A stretch of 64,000 nt of DNA, from contig NZ_VIDQ01000005.1 in assembly GCF_009760915.1 (NCBI RefSeq), forward strand, positions 1 to 64,000, in the 5' to 3' direction. Source of the stretch: Azohydromonas aeria. Lineage in GTDB: Bacteria; Pseudomonadota; Gammaproteobacteria; Burkholderiales; Burkholderiaceae_C. The notes below the pieces were generated by a model, which had not been told where the DNA came from, did not search any database, and saw nothing but the letters and a program-made list of their open reading frames with translations. A program made the translations under genes and the position numbers. This document shows, piece after piece, positions 54,853 to 64,000 of the stretch. How positions within the stretch are numbered: position 1 is the stretch's first letter; each line of letters opens with the position of its first letter.

Positions 54853-55625
54853 ACACGGATTCGCCAGGCGATGCCGCGCCGGACGCGCTGCCGCTGCTCT
54901 ACCGCGACGCGCACCTGGTCGTCGTGGACAAGCCCGCCGGGCTGCTGGTGCACCGCACTGCGCTGGACGCGCACGAGCAGCGCGCCGCGCTGCAGCTGGT
55001 GCGCGACCAGGTCGGCGCACCGGTCTGGCCGGCGCACCGGCTCGACAAGGGCACCTCGGGCGTGCTCCTGTTCGCCCTGGACGCCGCGGTGGCGCGCACC
55101 CTGGGCGCGCAGTTCGAGTCCGGCCTGCCGCGCAAGACCTACCTCGCGCTGGTGCGCGGCTGGCCGCCGGCCCAAGGGCTGATCGAGCATCCGCTGGCGC
55201 GCGATCCGGAGCGCCCTTCCGCCGGCCAGCCGCTGCTGGAGGCGCGCACGCGCTTCGAGCGCCTGGCGAGCGTGGAGTGGCCCTTCGCCACCGACGCGCG
55301 CCATGCCACCAGCCGCTACGCGCTGCTGCGGGTGGCGCCGGAGAGCGGCCGGCGCCACCAGATCCGCCGGCATCTGAAGCACGTCGCGCATCCGCTCGTC
55401 GGCGACGCGACGCATGGCAAGGGCGCGCACAACCGCGCCGTGGCGGCCTGGCTCGGCCAGCAGCGGCTGTGGCTGCACGCGCTGGCGCTGGAGCTGCCAC
55501 ACCCGGTCGGCGGCGCGCCGCTGCGCATCGAGGCGCCGCTCGACGCGTCCTGGCAGGCCCTGCTGGCGCGCGGCCCGTGGCAGTGGGACGCGCCGCTACC
55601 GGCCGCGATGGCCGCGCCAAAGTGA
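54849..55625 (+). CDS. truC: tRNA pseudouridine synthase (TruC-like, RluA family)
   Basis: Isomerises a tRNA uridine (U65 in E. coli TruC). The 258-residue protein has the RluA-family catalytic motif HRLDKGTSGVLLFAL (catalytic Asp), IVVDKPAGLLVH-type start (LVVVDKPAGLLVHR), SRYALLRVAPESGRRHQIRRHLKHVAHPLVGDATHG and LWLHALALELPHP. The short length and lack of an S4 domain favour TruC over RluA/C/D; the exact target is inferred from family resemblance. Start is TTG overlapping the YchJ stop. tRNA-Ala follows 67 nt downstream. Confidence 0.88.
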   Translation: MNTDSPGDAAPDALPLLYRDAHLVVVDKPAGLLVHRTALDAHEQRAALQLVRDQVGAPVWPAHRLDKGTSGVLLFALDAAVARTLGAQFESGLPRKTYLALVRGWPPAQGLIEHPLARDPERPSAGQPLLEARTRFERLASVEWPFATDARHATSRYALLRVAPESGRRHQIRRHLKHVAHPLVGDATHGKGAHNRAVAAWLGQQRLWLHALALELPHPVGGAPLRIEAPLDASWQALLARGPWQWDAPLPAAMAAPK

Positions 55626-55692
55626 AAAATTCAAACTTCAATCCCGCAAGCTTGCGCGCTCGAATTGATGCCGCTATACTGCTAGCTTCTGT

Positions 55693-55768
<76 letters not shown>

Positions 55769-55776
55769 CGAATCTG

Positions 55777-55807
55777 AAAAGGGCCTTGCACTCGCAAGGC
55801 CCTTTTT
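55777..55807 (+). terminator. Rho-independent terminator after tRNA-Ala
   Basis: A 13-base stem AAAAGGGCCTTGC / GCAAGGCCCTTTT with an ACTC loop and T run, 8 nt after the tRNA CCA end. Confidence 0.95.
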
Positions 55808-56528
55808 CTTTGTCCGCTCGCTGCGCCGGGCACCGCCCCGGCTGCCGTCGGCGAGGCCCGCAATCCAGGCGACGACCGTGCCGGCGAGGAAGGTGCGTTG
55901 ACACGCAACCGCCCCTGTAAAACCTTTGCCGGCGTCCTGCTTCTCCCCAGTCGCTGTGGACAACTCTGTGAGCCACCTGCACACACGCGATGCAAGTGAT
56001 TGATTCACAAGGCCCGGCTTGGTGCTGCTTACAAATGAGGCAGTTTCATGACGGCGGCGCCGGCCAAGCCCCTACCAGCAACGTCAATCGACTTGAATCC
56101 CCCAGGCACGGGCGTAGAGTGAAGCCGTCAACCGATGGCACAGCGGAAGGCCAGAACGGAACGCCATGAGGGCTTACCCAGTACCGCCTCCGATTTCTGC
56201 TTGAGGACGACAGGCAACCCGCCACCGGATCAAGGCCGCTGGCGGGTTGCTCCATTTGGGGCCCACCCGGCCATGCCGCCCTCGCCGCCGCCTGACCGCG
56301 GTCACGCCGCGCGGCATTGACGTGCCTCAACGAAAGCCATCGCGGCGTGACCCACTGCGCACTCATGCACCCCTGAAGCGTGATTCTTTTCACGGCTTTC
56401 GGCGGCGGGCGTGCGGTTTTTCGCACCGGTCCCCTCAACTCCCAGGGCTCCGGGTCCGATGGGCGAGCTTCCGCCGCGCCCGGCATGCGCCGCCGCGGCC
56501 CCCTCCCGCCTGCACCGCCTTGCCCATC
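55808..56528. other. Gene-free stretch with structured elements (possible non-coding RNA or long leader)
   Basis: No convincing protein gene in 721 nt. It contains a clean hairpin at 56214-56250 (GCAACCCGCCA / TGGCGGGTTGC, 15-nt loop), an inverted repeat CGTGA-TTCTTT-TCACG around 56380-56396, and a near-match to a DnaA box (TGTGGACAA, 55955-55963). Sequence around 56085-56250 is less GC-rich and more even than neighbouring coding DNA. The promoter of the signalling operon must lie here. I see nothing that names a known RNA family. Confidence 0.5.
56214..56250 (+). other. Stable hairpin in the gene-free stretch
   Basis: Eleven perfectly paired bases around a 15-nt loop, with no T tract after it (TCCATTTGG), so it is not an ordinary terminator. 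Confidence 0.6.
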
Positions 56529-59150
56529 GTGACCGACACACCGCCGTCTTCAGCCCAGCCTGCGCCGCGCCCACGGCCGGCCGGACCCCAGGCGCGGCGC
56601 GGCGCCGGCTGGCATGCCGACATGCTGGAGCGCACCGAGGCGCTGTGCCGCTCGGGCTCCTTCGAGATCTTCCTGCCCGCCGGCGAGCTGGTGCATTCGC
56701 CCGGGCTGCGCCAGCTCATCGGCGCCGCCGCCGAGCCGGACGCGCCCGGGGACCACCTGGACGACCTGCACTGGATTCCGGCCGAGGAGCGCGCGCTCAT
56801 CGCCGGTTTCTGGCGCCAGGCTGTGCCGGGCGAGTCCTTCGACTTCCACCACCGCATCGTCACCGCCTCGGGGCAGCGCCGCGTGGTGCTGCACCGCGGC
56901 CTGCTCGACGCGGCCGTGAACGGCGTCAGCCGCGGCGTGGCGCTGCTGCAGGACGTCACCGAGCGCCACGAGGCCGAGCAGCGCATCCAGCAGCTCGCCA
57001 GCCAGGACGAGGTCACCGGGCTGCCCAACCGCGCCTCGCTGCTCGACCAGCTCGATGCCGCGCTGCATGCCGCGCGCTGGGTCGACCACGGCGTGTGGCT
57101 GATGACCATCGCGGTGCCGCGCATTGCCGAGGTGCGCGCCAAGATGGGCTTCGCCGCGGGCGACACGCTGGCGCGCGACATCGGCGCGCGGCTGCGCCGG
57201 GCCTGCGCCGGCGGCGAGGTCGTGGCTCGGCTCGACGGCGGCCTGTACGCGCTGTTCCTGGAGAGCGACACCCCCGGCGACGCCAGCGTGCCCCGCGAGC
57301 GCGCGCAGGCCCTGCTGCGCTGCTTCGACCTGCCGATACGCCTGGGCGCCACGGACGTGTACGCGCGCGGGCTCATCGGCATCGCCGGTTTCCCGGCCGA
57401 CGGCCAGAGCGCCGAGGCGCTGCTCGAAGGCGCGCAGACGGCACGGCTGGACCTGGCCCCGGGCGAGCGCGTGGCCTTCTTCCGGACCGAGGCCAACGCG
57501 CGGGCGCTGCGCGAGATGGAGATCGAGTCGCTGCTGGCCACCGCCGCGGAGCGCAGCGAGCTGGCGCTGGCCTACCAGCCCAAGGTGGACCTGGCCAACG
57601 GCCGCATCCGCGGCGCGGAGGCGCTGCTGCGCTGGCATTCGCCGGTGCTGGGCACGGTGTCGCCGGCGGAGTTCATCCCGATCGCCGAGCGTTGCGGCCT
57701 CATCGGCAGCCTCCAGGACTGGGTGCTGCAGCGGGCCTGCGGCCAGGCCGCGGCGTGGCAGCGCGCCGGGCTGCCGCCGCTGCGCCTGGCCATCAACCTC
57801 CCGGCGGTGCAGCTGCAGCGCCCGGACCTGGCGCAGCACATCGGCGCGGCGCTGCGCGCCGCCGAGGTGTCGCCGGCCTGGCTGGGCGTCGAGCTCAACG
57901 AGACCGCCGTGATGGCCGACGTGCAGCACGCCTGCGCCGTGCTCGGCCAGATCCGCGCCCTGGGGGTGGAGATCTCGCTGGACGGCTTCGGCACCGGCTA
58001 CTCCAGCCTGAGCCACCTGCGCCACCTGCCCATCGACGTGCTCAAGATCGACCGCTCCTTCGTGCACGACATCACCAGCCGCGTGGAGGACGTGTCGCTC
58101 ACGCGCGCGATCCTGAGCATGGCGCACGGGCTGCGCATGCAGGTGCTGGCCGAGGGCGTGGAAACCGAGGGCCAGCTCAGCCTGCTGGCGGCCAACCGCT
58201 GCGACGCGATCCAGGGCCACTGGTTCAGCGCGCCCGTGGCGCCGCAGGCCTTCGAGGCCCTGGTGCGCGAGGGACGGCGCCTGCCCGAGCGCTTCCTGAC
58301 GCACGTGCGGCGCCAGCGCACGCTGCTGCTGGTCGATGACGAGGCCAACATCCTGTCCGCGCTCAAGCGGCTGCTGCGCCGCGACGGCTACAGCATCGTC
58401 ACCGCCGGCAACGCGGCCGAGGCGCTGCAGCGGCTGGCCGAGCACGAGGTGGACGTGATCGTGTCGGACCAGCGCATGCCCGGCATGACCGGCGTGGAGC
58501 TGCTGCGCCGCGCCAAGGACATCCACCCCGACACGGTGCGCATGGTGCTGTCGGGCTACACCGAGCTGCAGTCGATCATCGACGCGGTCAACGAGGGCGC
58601 CATCTACCGCTTCCTGACCAAGCCCTGGGACGACGCGCAGCTGCGCGCCCACGTGGCCGAGGCCTTCCGCCACAAGGAGATGGCCGACGAGAACCGCCGC
58701 TTGGCCGGCCAGGTGGCCACGGCCAACAGCGACCTGGCGCAGATCAACGAGCGGCTGCAGGCGCTGCTGGCGCAGCAGCGCGAGCGTGCCGAGCTGCTGG
58801 CGGCCAACGCCGGCCACCTGCGCGAGCTCGTCGCCGCCCTGCCCACGCCCGTGCTGGGCATCGATGCCGAAGGCGCCGTCGCCTTCGCCAACCACGACGC
58901 CGAGGCGCTGCTGGCCCCCGCCGGGCTCCTGGGCCGCCCGATCGACGCCGTGCTCGGCCGCCCGCTGCACGGCCCCGGCACCGGCACCGACGCGCACGCC
59001 GACACGCTGCCCGCCGTGGCGCTGGGCGGGCGCCAGTGGCGGCTGCTGTGCCGCGGCCTGGACACCCGGCACCGCGCCCAGGGACAGCTGCTGCTGCTGT
59101 TGCCGGCCGCGGGCGACGCCGCGCCGCCACCGCCGCCACCCCATTCCTGA
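56529..59150 (+). CDS. PAS-GGDEF-EAL-REC-PAS signalling protein
   Basis: An 873-residue cytosolic protein: N-terminal PAS-like region (about 35-150), GGDEF domain (about 155-310), EAL domain (about 325-580), receiver domain (about 597-715), coiled coil (about 720-765), C-terminal PAS (about 768-860) and a Pro-rich end. The GGDEF signature is lost (DGGLY at 236-240). EAL keeps E364-A-L, the ELNE glutamate, KID and AEGVETEG, but DDFGTGYSS reads D485-G486-FGTGYSS. The receiver has the acidic pair D603-D604 and phospho-acceptor D647 (VSDQRMPG). The GTG start at 56529 is tentative; an ATG at 56622 is possible. First gene of the signalling operon; likely c-di-GMP hydrolysis if active. Confidence 0.88.
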   Translation: MTDTPPSSAQPAPRPRPAGPQARRGAGWHADMLERTEALCRSGSFEIFLPAGELVHSPGLRQLIGAAAEPDAPGDHLDDLHWIPAEERALIAGFWRQAVPGESFDFHHRIVTASGQRRVVLHRGLLDAAVNGVSRGVALLQDVTERHEAEQRIQQLASQDEVTGLPNRASLLDQLDAALHAARWVDHGVWLMTIAVPRIAEVRAKMGFAAGDTLARDIGARLRRACAGGEVVARLDGGLYALFLESDTPGDASVPRERAQALLRCFDLPIRLGATDVYARGLIGIAGFPADGQSAEALLEGAQTARLDLAPGERVAFFRTEANARALREMEIESLLATAAERSELALAYQPKVDLANGRIRGAEALLRWHSPVLGTVSPAEFIPIAERCGLIGSLQDWVLQRACGQAAAWQRAGLPPLRLAINLPAVQLQRPDLAQHIGAALRAAEVSPAWLGVELNETAVMADVQHACAVLGQIRALGVEISLDGFGTGYSSLSHLRHLPIDVLKIDRSFVHDITSRVEDVSLTRAILSMAHGLRMQVLAEGVETEGQLSLLAANRCDAIQGHWFSAPVAPQAFEALVREGRRLPERFLTHVRRQRTLLLVDDEANILSALKRLLRRDGYSIVTAGNAAEALQRLAEHEVDVIVSDQRMPGMTGVELLRRAKDIHPDTVRMVLSGYTELQSIIDAVNEGAIYRFLTKPWDDAQLRAHVAEAFRHKEMADENRRLAGQVATANSDLAQINERLQALLAQQRERAELLAANAGHLRELVAALPTPVLGIDAEGAVAFANHDAEALLAPAGLLGRPIDAVLGRPLHGPGTGTDAHADTLPAVALGGRQWRLLCRGLDTRHRAQGQLLLLLPAAGDAAPPPPPPHS

Positions 59151-59153
59151 CCC

Positions 59154-59369
59154 ATGTCGCCCATCCCTGCTCCCGATTCCCCGCGCGTGACGACTCCCGC
59201 CGCCGCCGCCGCGCAGCCCGATCCCCAGCCACCCGCCGCCCCGGTGCCGGCCCCGGGCGATGCCGCCGCGGCGCGGCTGGCGCACCTGTTCCGCTCGTCC
59301 ACGCGCGCCGGGCGCGTCCACCCGCTGCAGCCGCTGCTGCAGCGCTATCGCGCGGGCGAAGCGACGTGA
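59154..59369 (+). CDS. Small Pro/Ala-rich protein in the signalling operon (hypothetical)
   Basis: A 71-residue reading frame starting 4 nt after the PAS-GGDEF-EAL stop and overlapping the HDOD gene as GTGA. The N-terminal half is Pro/Ala-rich and disordered; the C-terminal half (AARLAHLFRSSTRAGRVHPLQPLLQRYRAGEAT) is basic and could form a helix. Tight spacing on both sides argues that it is translated, but high GC makes chance frames common. No family recognised. Confidence 0.5.
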   Translation: MSPIPAPDSPRVTTPAAAAAQPDPQPPAAPVPAPGDAAAARLAHLFRSSTRAGRVHPLQPLLQRYRAGEAT

Positions 59370-60262
59370 GCCCGGCAGCGCGCATCGACGCCGAGGTGCT
59401 GCAGCGCCGCGTGCAGGCCCTGCCCGCGCTGCCCCGCGCGGCGCTGGACGCGCTGGAGGCGCTGCGCGACGACGGCCTGGACCTGTCGCAGTGCGCCGAG
59501 ACGCTGGCGCGCGACCCGGCGCTGGCCGCCGGCGTGCTGCGGCTGGCGAACTCGCCCTTCTACGGCGTGCCCGGGCGCGTGGCACGCGTGCACGACGCGG
59601 TGCTGCTGCTGGGCCGGCGCATGGTTTCCACGCTGGCCACGGCCGCGCTGGCCATGGCGCAGTTCGCGCCGCCGCGGGTGCCGGCCTTCGGCTTCGAGGC
59701 CTTCTGGCGCCATGCCATCGCCGTGGCGCTGGCCGCGCGGGCGCTGGCGCGCGAGCTGCGCCAGGACGAGGACGTGGCCTTCACCGCCGGGCTGCTGCAC
59801 GACATCGGGCGGCTGGCGCTGGCCACGCTGTACCCGCAGCCGCTGGCGCAGGCGCTGGCCTGGGCCGCGGCGCGCGACGTGCCCGACGGCGTGGCCGAAC
59901 ACGAGCTGCTGGGCGTGGACCATGCCGCGCTGGGCCGGCTCATCACCACGCACTGGCGGCTGCCGGCCACGGTGGCACAGGCCATCGGCGGCCACCACGG
60001 CCCCTTCGACGCCCTGGCCGGCCCGACGCCGGCGCTCGTCGTGCACATGGCCGACGCGATGGCGCATGCGCTGGACCTGGAGAGCGACGCGCGCGAGCGG
60101 GTGCCCGAGCTGGCCCCGCCGGCCGCCGCCTGGGTGGCCATGCAGGGCAGCCAGCTGCTGCCGCTGCTGCGCGAGGTCGAGACCGGCGTGCAGGCCCTCG
60201 GCGCCGCCCTCGGACTGCGGGCCCGCACGGCCCCGACCGCATCCCCGGCCGCCCTTTCCTGA
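59366..60262 (+). CDS. HDOD-domain protein
   Basis: A 298-residue protein almost entirely an HDOD domain (about 8-215): LQRRVQALPALPRAALDAL, LAAGVLRLANSPFYGVPGRVARVHDAVLLLGRRMV, FWRHAIAVALAARALARE, FTAGLLHDIGRLALATLYP and AIGGHHGPFDAL. HDOD proteins resemble HD hydrolases but usually act as signalling scaffolds; here HDIG and HH are retained. Start is a GTG overlapping the small frame upstream. The neighbouring kinase and phosphodiesterase genes suggest it takes part in the same pathway. Confidence 0.88.
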   Translation: MSPAARIDAEVLQRRVQALPALPRAALDALEALRDDGLDLSQCAETLARDPALAAGVLRLANSPFYGVPGRVARVHDAVLLLGRRMVSTLATAALAMAQFAPPRVPAFGFEAFWRHAIAVALAARALARELRQDEDVAFTAGLLHDIGRLALATLYPQPLAQALAWAAARDVPDGVAEHELLGVDHAALGRLITTHWRLPATVAQAIGGHHGPFDALAGPTPALVVHMADAMAHALDLESDARERVPELAPPAAAWVAMQGSQLLPLLREVETGVQALGAALGLRARTAPTASPAALS

Positions 60263-60284
60263 TCCCGATGCCGACAAGCCGCCG

Positions 60285-61244
<960 letters not shown>

Positions 61245-61320
61245 GCGCCGCCGCACGGCCGCTCCGAAGGGGGCGCTCCGTCCTGCCCGGCGGGACCGCG
61301 CGCAGCGCGAGGGTGCCCCG
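61245..61320. repeat. Possible dispersed intergenic repeat between the kinase and HD-GYP genes
   Basis: The stretch CCGCTCCGAAGGGGGCGCTC, then GACCGCGCGCAGCGCGAGGG resembles short GC-rich intergenic repeats I recall from Comamonadaceae genomes. It could instead be read as a 27-residue frame (ATG 61241, ending 61324) linking the two genes by ATGA and GTGA overlaps. Only one copy is in this window, so repeat status rests on recall. Confidence 0.35.
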
Positions 61321-62655
61321 GTGAGCGCGCCGGCCCTGCCCGTCCTGGCCGAGGCCGTCGCTGCCGACGCCGGCACCGCGCCGTTCACGGTGCTGTGCGT
61401 GGACGACGAGCCCAACATCCTGTCCTCGCTGCAGCGCGCGCTGCGCAATCCGCGCCTGCGCGTGCTCACCGCGCCGGGCGGCGCCGAGGCGCTGGACATC
61501 CTGCGGCGCACGGCGGTGGACCTCGTCATCAGCGACATGCGCATGCCCGGCATGGACGGCGCGCAGCTGCTGGAGGAGGTGCGCCGGCACTGGCCCGACG
61601 TGATGCGCATGCTGCTCACCGGCCATGCCGACATGGGCTCGACCGTGGCGGCCATCAACCGCGGCGGCATCTTCCGCTACGTGCACAAGCCCTGGGACGC
61701 GGCCGAGCTGCTGGGCGCCGTGGAGCAGGCCACGGCCATGCTGACGCTGCAGCGCGAGCGCGACCGGCTCGAAGCCCTGACGCAGCACCAGAACGCCGAG
61801 CTGCAGGTCTTCAACCGCGAGCTGGAGCAGCGGGTGGCCGCGCGCACGGCCGAGCTGGAGAAGGCCAATGCGCGGCTGAACGCGGGCTACCTGCAGTCGA
61901 TCAAGGCCTTCATGGGCCTGCTGGAGCTGCGCAACGGCGCGCTGGCCGGGCATGGCCGGCGCGTGGCGGACACGGCGCGCCACATCGCGCGCGCCATGGG
62001 GCTGGGCGAGGACCTGGTCAAGCAGGTCTTCATTGCCGGGCTGGTGCACGACATCGGGCTGCTGGGCCTGTCCGACCAGCAGCTCGACAAGCCCACGGGC
62101 CGCTACAGCGCCGACGAGATGGAGCACTACCGCAACCATGCGCTGCGCAGCGAGCAGGCGCTGCTGGCGCTGGACGACATGCACGCCCTGCTGCCGCTGG
62201 TGCGCCACCACCACGAGCACTTCAACGGCTCGGGTTTCCCCGGGCAGCTCGCCGGCACGGCCATCCCGCTGGGCGCGCGCATCCTGGCCGTGGCCGATGC
62301 CTGGGACGACCTGCTGCACGGCCAGACCATCGAGCAGAAGCTCTCGCCCCAGGAGGCGCGCGTGCTGATGCAGCGGCGCGGCGGGCTGCAGTTCGACCCG
62401 CAGGTGCTGGAGGTTTTCCTGGAGCTGACCGCGCCCAGGGTGGCCGCCCCGGCGCCGGCGCGGCTGGTGCTGCCCACCAGCGCGCTCAAGGAAGGCATGG
62501 TGCTGGCCGAGGACCTGCTGTCGGCGCAGGGCGTGATGATGCTGGCCGCCGGCCACCGGCTGACGGCGGCGCTGATCACGCGGCTCGCCGACTTCGAACG
62601 CCGCCAGGGCTTGTCGCTGATGGCGGCGATCCAGCCCGCGGGCAGCGCCGGCTGA
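61321..62655 (+). CDS. REC-HD-GYP-type response regulator (c-di-GMP phosphodiesterase-like, GFP variant)
   Basis: A 444-residue protein. Receiver domain (about 20-140) with acidic pair in CVDDEPNI and phospho-acceptor D72 (ISDMRMPGMDG); coiled coil (about 145-190, AELQVFNRELEQRVAARTAELEKAN); HD-GYP domain (about 190-365) with metal site H243-D244 in GLVHDIGLLGL and HHHEHFNGSGFPGQL, where GYP has become GFP (305-307). A C-terminal region (about 380-440) follows. HD-GYP proteins hydrolyse c-di-GMP to GMP and often act in RpfG-like or ethanolamine-independent sensing. GTG start. Last gene of the operon, its receiver being the likely phosphate acceptor of the kinase. Confidence 0.9.
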   Translation: MSAPALPVLAEAVAADAGTAPFTVLCVDDEPNILSSLQRALRNPRLRVLTAPGGAEALDILRRTAVDLVISDMRMPGMDGAQLLEEVRRHWPDVMRMLLTGHADMGSTVAAINRGGIFRYVHKPWDAAELLGAVEQATAMLTLQRERDRLEALTQHQNAELQVFNRELEQRVAARTAELEKANARLNAGYLQSIKAFMGLLELRNGALAGHGRRVADTARHIARAMGLGEDLVKQVFIAGLVHDIGLLGLSDQQLDKPTGRYSADEMEHYRNHALRSEQALLALDDMHALLPLVRHHHEHFNGSGFPGQLAGTAIPLGARILAVADAWDDLLHGQTIEQKLSPQEARVLMQRRGGLQFDPQVLEVFLELTAPRVAAPAPARLVLPTSALKEGMVLAEDLLSAQGVMMLAAGHRLTAALITRLADFERRQGLSLMAAIQPAGSAG

Positions 62656-62683
62656 GCGCCGGCCGGCCGCGCGGGCCGGGCGG

Positions 62684-63610
<927 letters not shown>

Positions 63611-63737
63611 GGTTCTCCCTTCGTGCAATTCCCGCGATGCAGGTAAGGGGCAAATCCTGGGCCATTTGTTTCGGGCATGGCGCTTGCGGCACGCTGACGA
63701 TCCGTTTCGAAGAACGGCCAACCCGGAGGTTTCAACC

Positions 63738-64000
63738 ATGGCTGACTCACGCTCCACCGACGCCCATTTCGAACGCTACCGCGAGGAGTACGCGCGCCAA
63801 CTGGACGAGAAATACCGCGCCATGCGGCGCCAGGGCTCGCGCCACGGCGCGCATGCCCCCTGGCGCCAGGCGCCCGACGCCTCGCAGCACCAGGACAGCG
63901 CGCTCGAAGGCCTGGGCCGCGCCCTGTCGGCGCCGCTGTTCGGCGCCACCGACGAGCCGGCCGTGGAGAACCAGCCCGGGCGCGAAGACATTCCCGTCTC
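63738..64000 (+). CDS. Hypothetical protein (5' portion, truncated by window edge)
   Basis: The first 87 codons of a gene that runs off the right edge. A GGAGGT ribosome-binding site precedes the ATG. The visible sequence is charged and soluble: MADSRSTDAHFERYREEYARQ, LDEKYRAMRRQGSRHGAHAPW, then an acidic/Pro region. No signal peptide or membrane segment, and no family recognised. It diverges from the DUF808 gene across a 127-nt promoter gap. Confidence 0.72.
   Translation, partial: MADSRSTDAHFERYREEYARQLDEKYRAMRRQGSRHGAHAPWRQAPDASQHQDSALEGLGRALSAPLFGATDEPAVENQPGREDIPV

Noticed and set aside
55955..55963. DnaA-box-like TGTGGACAA as part of a replication origin
   Set aside because: One near-match only, with no cluster, AT-rich unwinding region, or dnaA/dnaN genes nearby.
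56550..59585. 1011-residue minus-strand open frame opposite the EAL gene
   Set aside because: Antisense shadow of a gene with clear domains; low-complexity composition.

Overview
The window is high-GC chromosomal DNA of a betaproteobacterium, most likely a member of the Comamonadaceae (Burkholderiales). Evidence is the order sdhD-sdhC / gntR / mdh / CitE-like lyase / secreted protein / acnB, the nadD-rsfS-rlmH-maf-rng run, a PXPV-type secreted protein, and GC-rich codon use throughout. No phage, plasmid, integrase, transposase or CRISPR locus is visible; apart from one intergenic repeat cluster this is ordinary core and near-core chromosome.

Layout. 1-7503: TCA-cycle block. sdhD (partial) and sdhC run left; a GntR/UTRA regulator diverges from mdh, a CitE-like lyase, a small secreted protein and acnB. 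An identical 17-bp sequence containing the palindrome TCTTATATAAGA lies in the gntR-mdh gap and again before acnB. 7523-11690: cytochrome P450, then a probable envelope/stress group (PRC-barrel protein, Ser/Gly/Thr-rich secreted protein, cysteine-rich copper-storage protein). 11691-12235: REP-like inverted repeats. 12236-18837: periplasmic ATP-dependent DNA ligase plus exonuclease I; an RluF-like pseudouridine synthase with 14 tandem 12-residue repeats; Bcr/CflA efflux pump; miaA. 18854-27551: PH-domain membrane protein, exported histidine phosphatase, ABC ATPase and FtsX-type permease, sulfatase, AttH-like protein, and a GGDEF protein with a damaged signature. 27749-34647: emrB-emrA-outer-membrane-factor-marR efflux operon, diverging from an MsbA-like ABC exporter across a tandem MarR-type operator. 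34756-41578: OmpA-like lipoprotein, thyA-folA, DUF4337 protein, zinc alcohol dehydrogenase, xth, brnTA toxin-antitoxin, ABM monooxygenase. 41804-49934: unknown protein, then the leftward housekeeping run yebC-purD-hemF-nadD-rsfS-rlmH-maf-rng. 50046-55625: HerA-like ATPase, PXPV protein, glnS, small charged protein, YchJ, TruC-like synthase. 55693-55768: tRNA-Ala(CGC). 55808-56528: structured non-coding stretch. 56529-62655: signalling operon (PAS/GGDEF/EAL/REC/PAS protein, 71-residue ORF, HDOD protein, soluble histidine kinase, REC-HD-GYP-type phosphodiesterase). 62684-64000: DUF808 membrane protein and a partial gene.

How the genes work together. The left end is a TCA set (succinate dehydrogenase, malate dehydrogenase, aconitase B) probably co-controlled by the adjacent GntR protein. 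The emr operon is a complete tripartite pump with its own repressor. yebC-to-rng joins NAD, haem and purine synthesis with ribosome and RNA quality control. The right-hand operon has the parts of a phosphorelay-to-c-di-GMP pathway: a soluble kinase, two receiver domains on EAL and HD-GYP-type outputs, and an HDOD scaffold. Several of its signature motifs depart from consensus, so its real activity is the most open question in the window.
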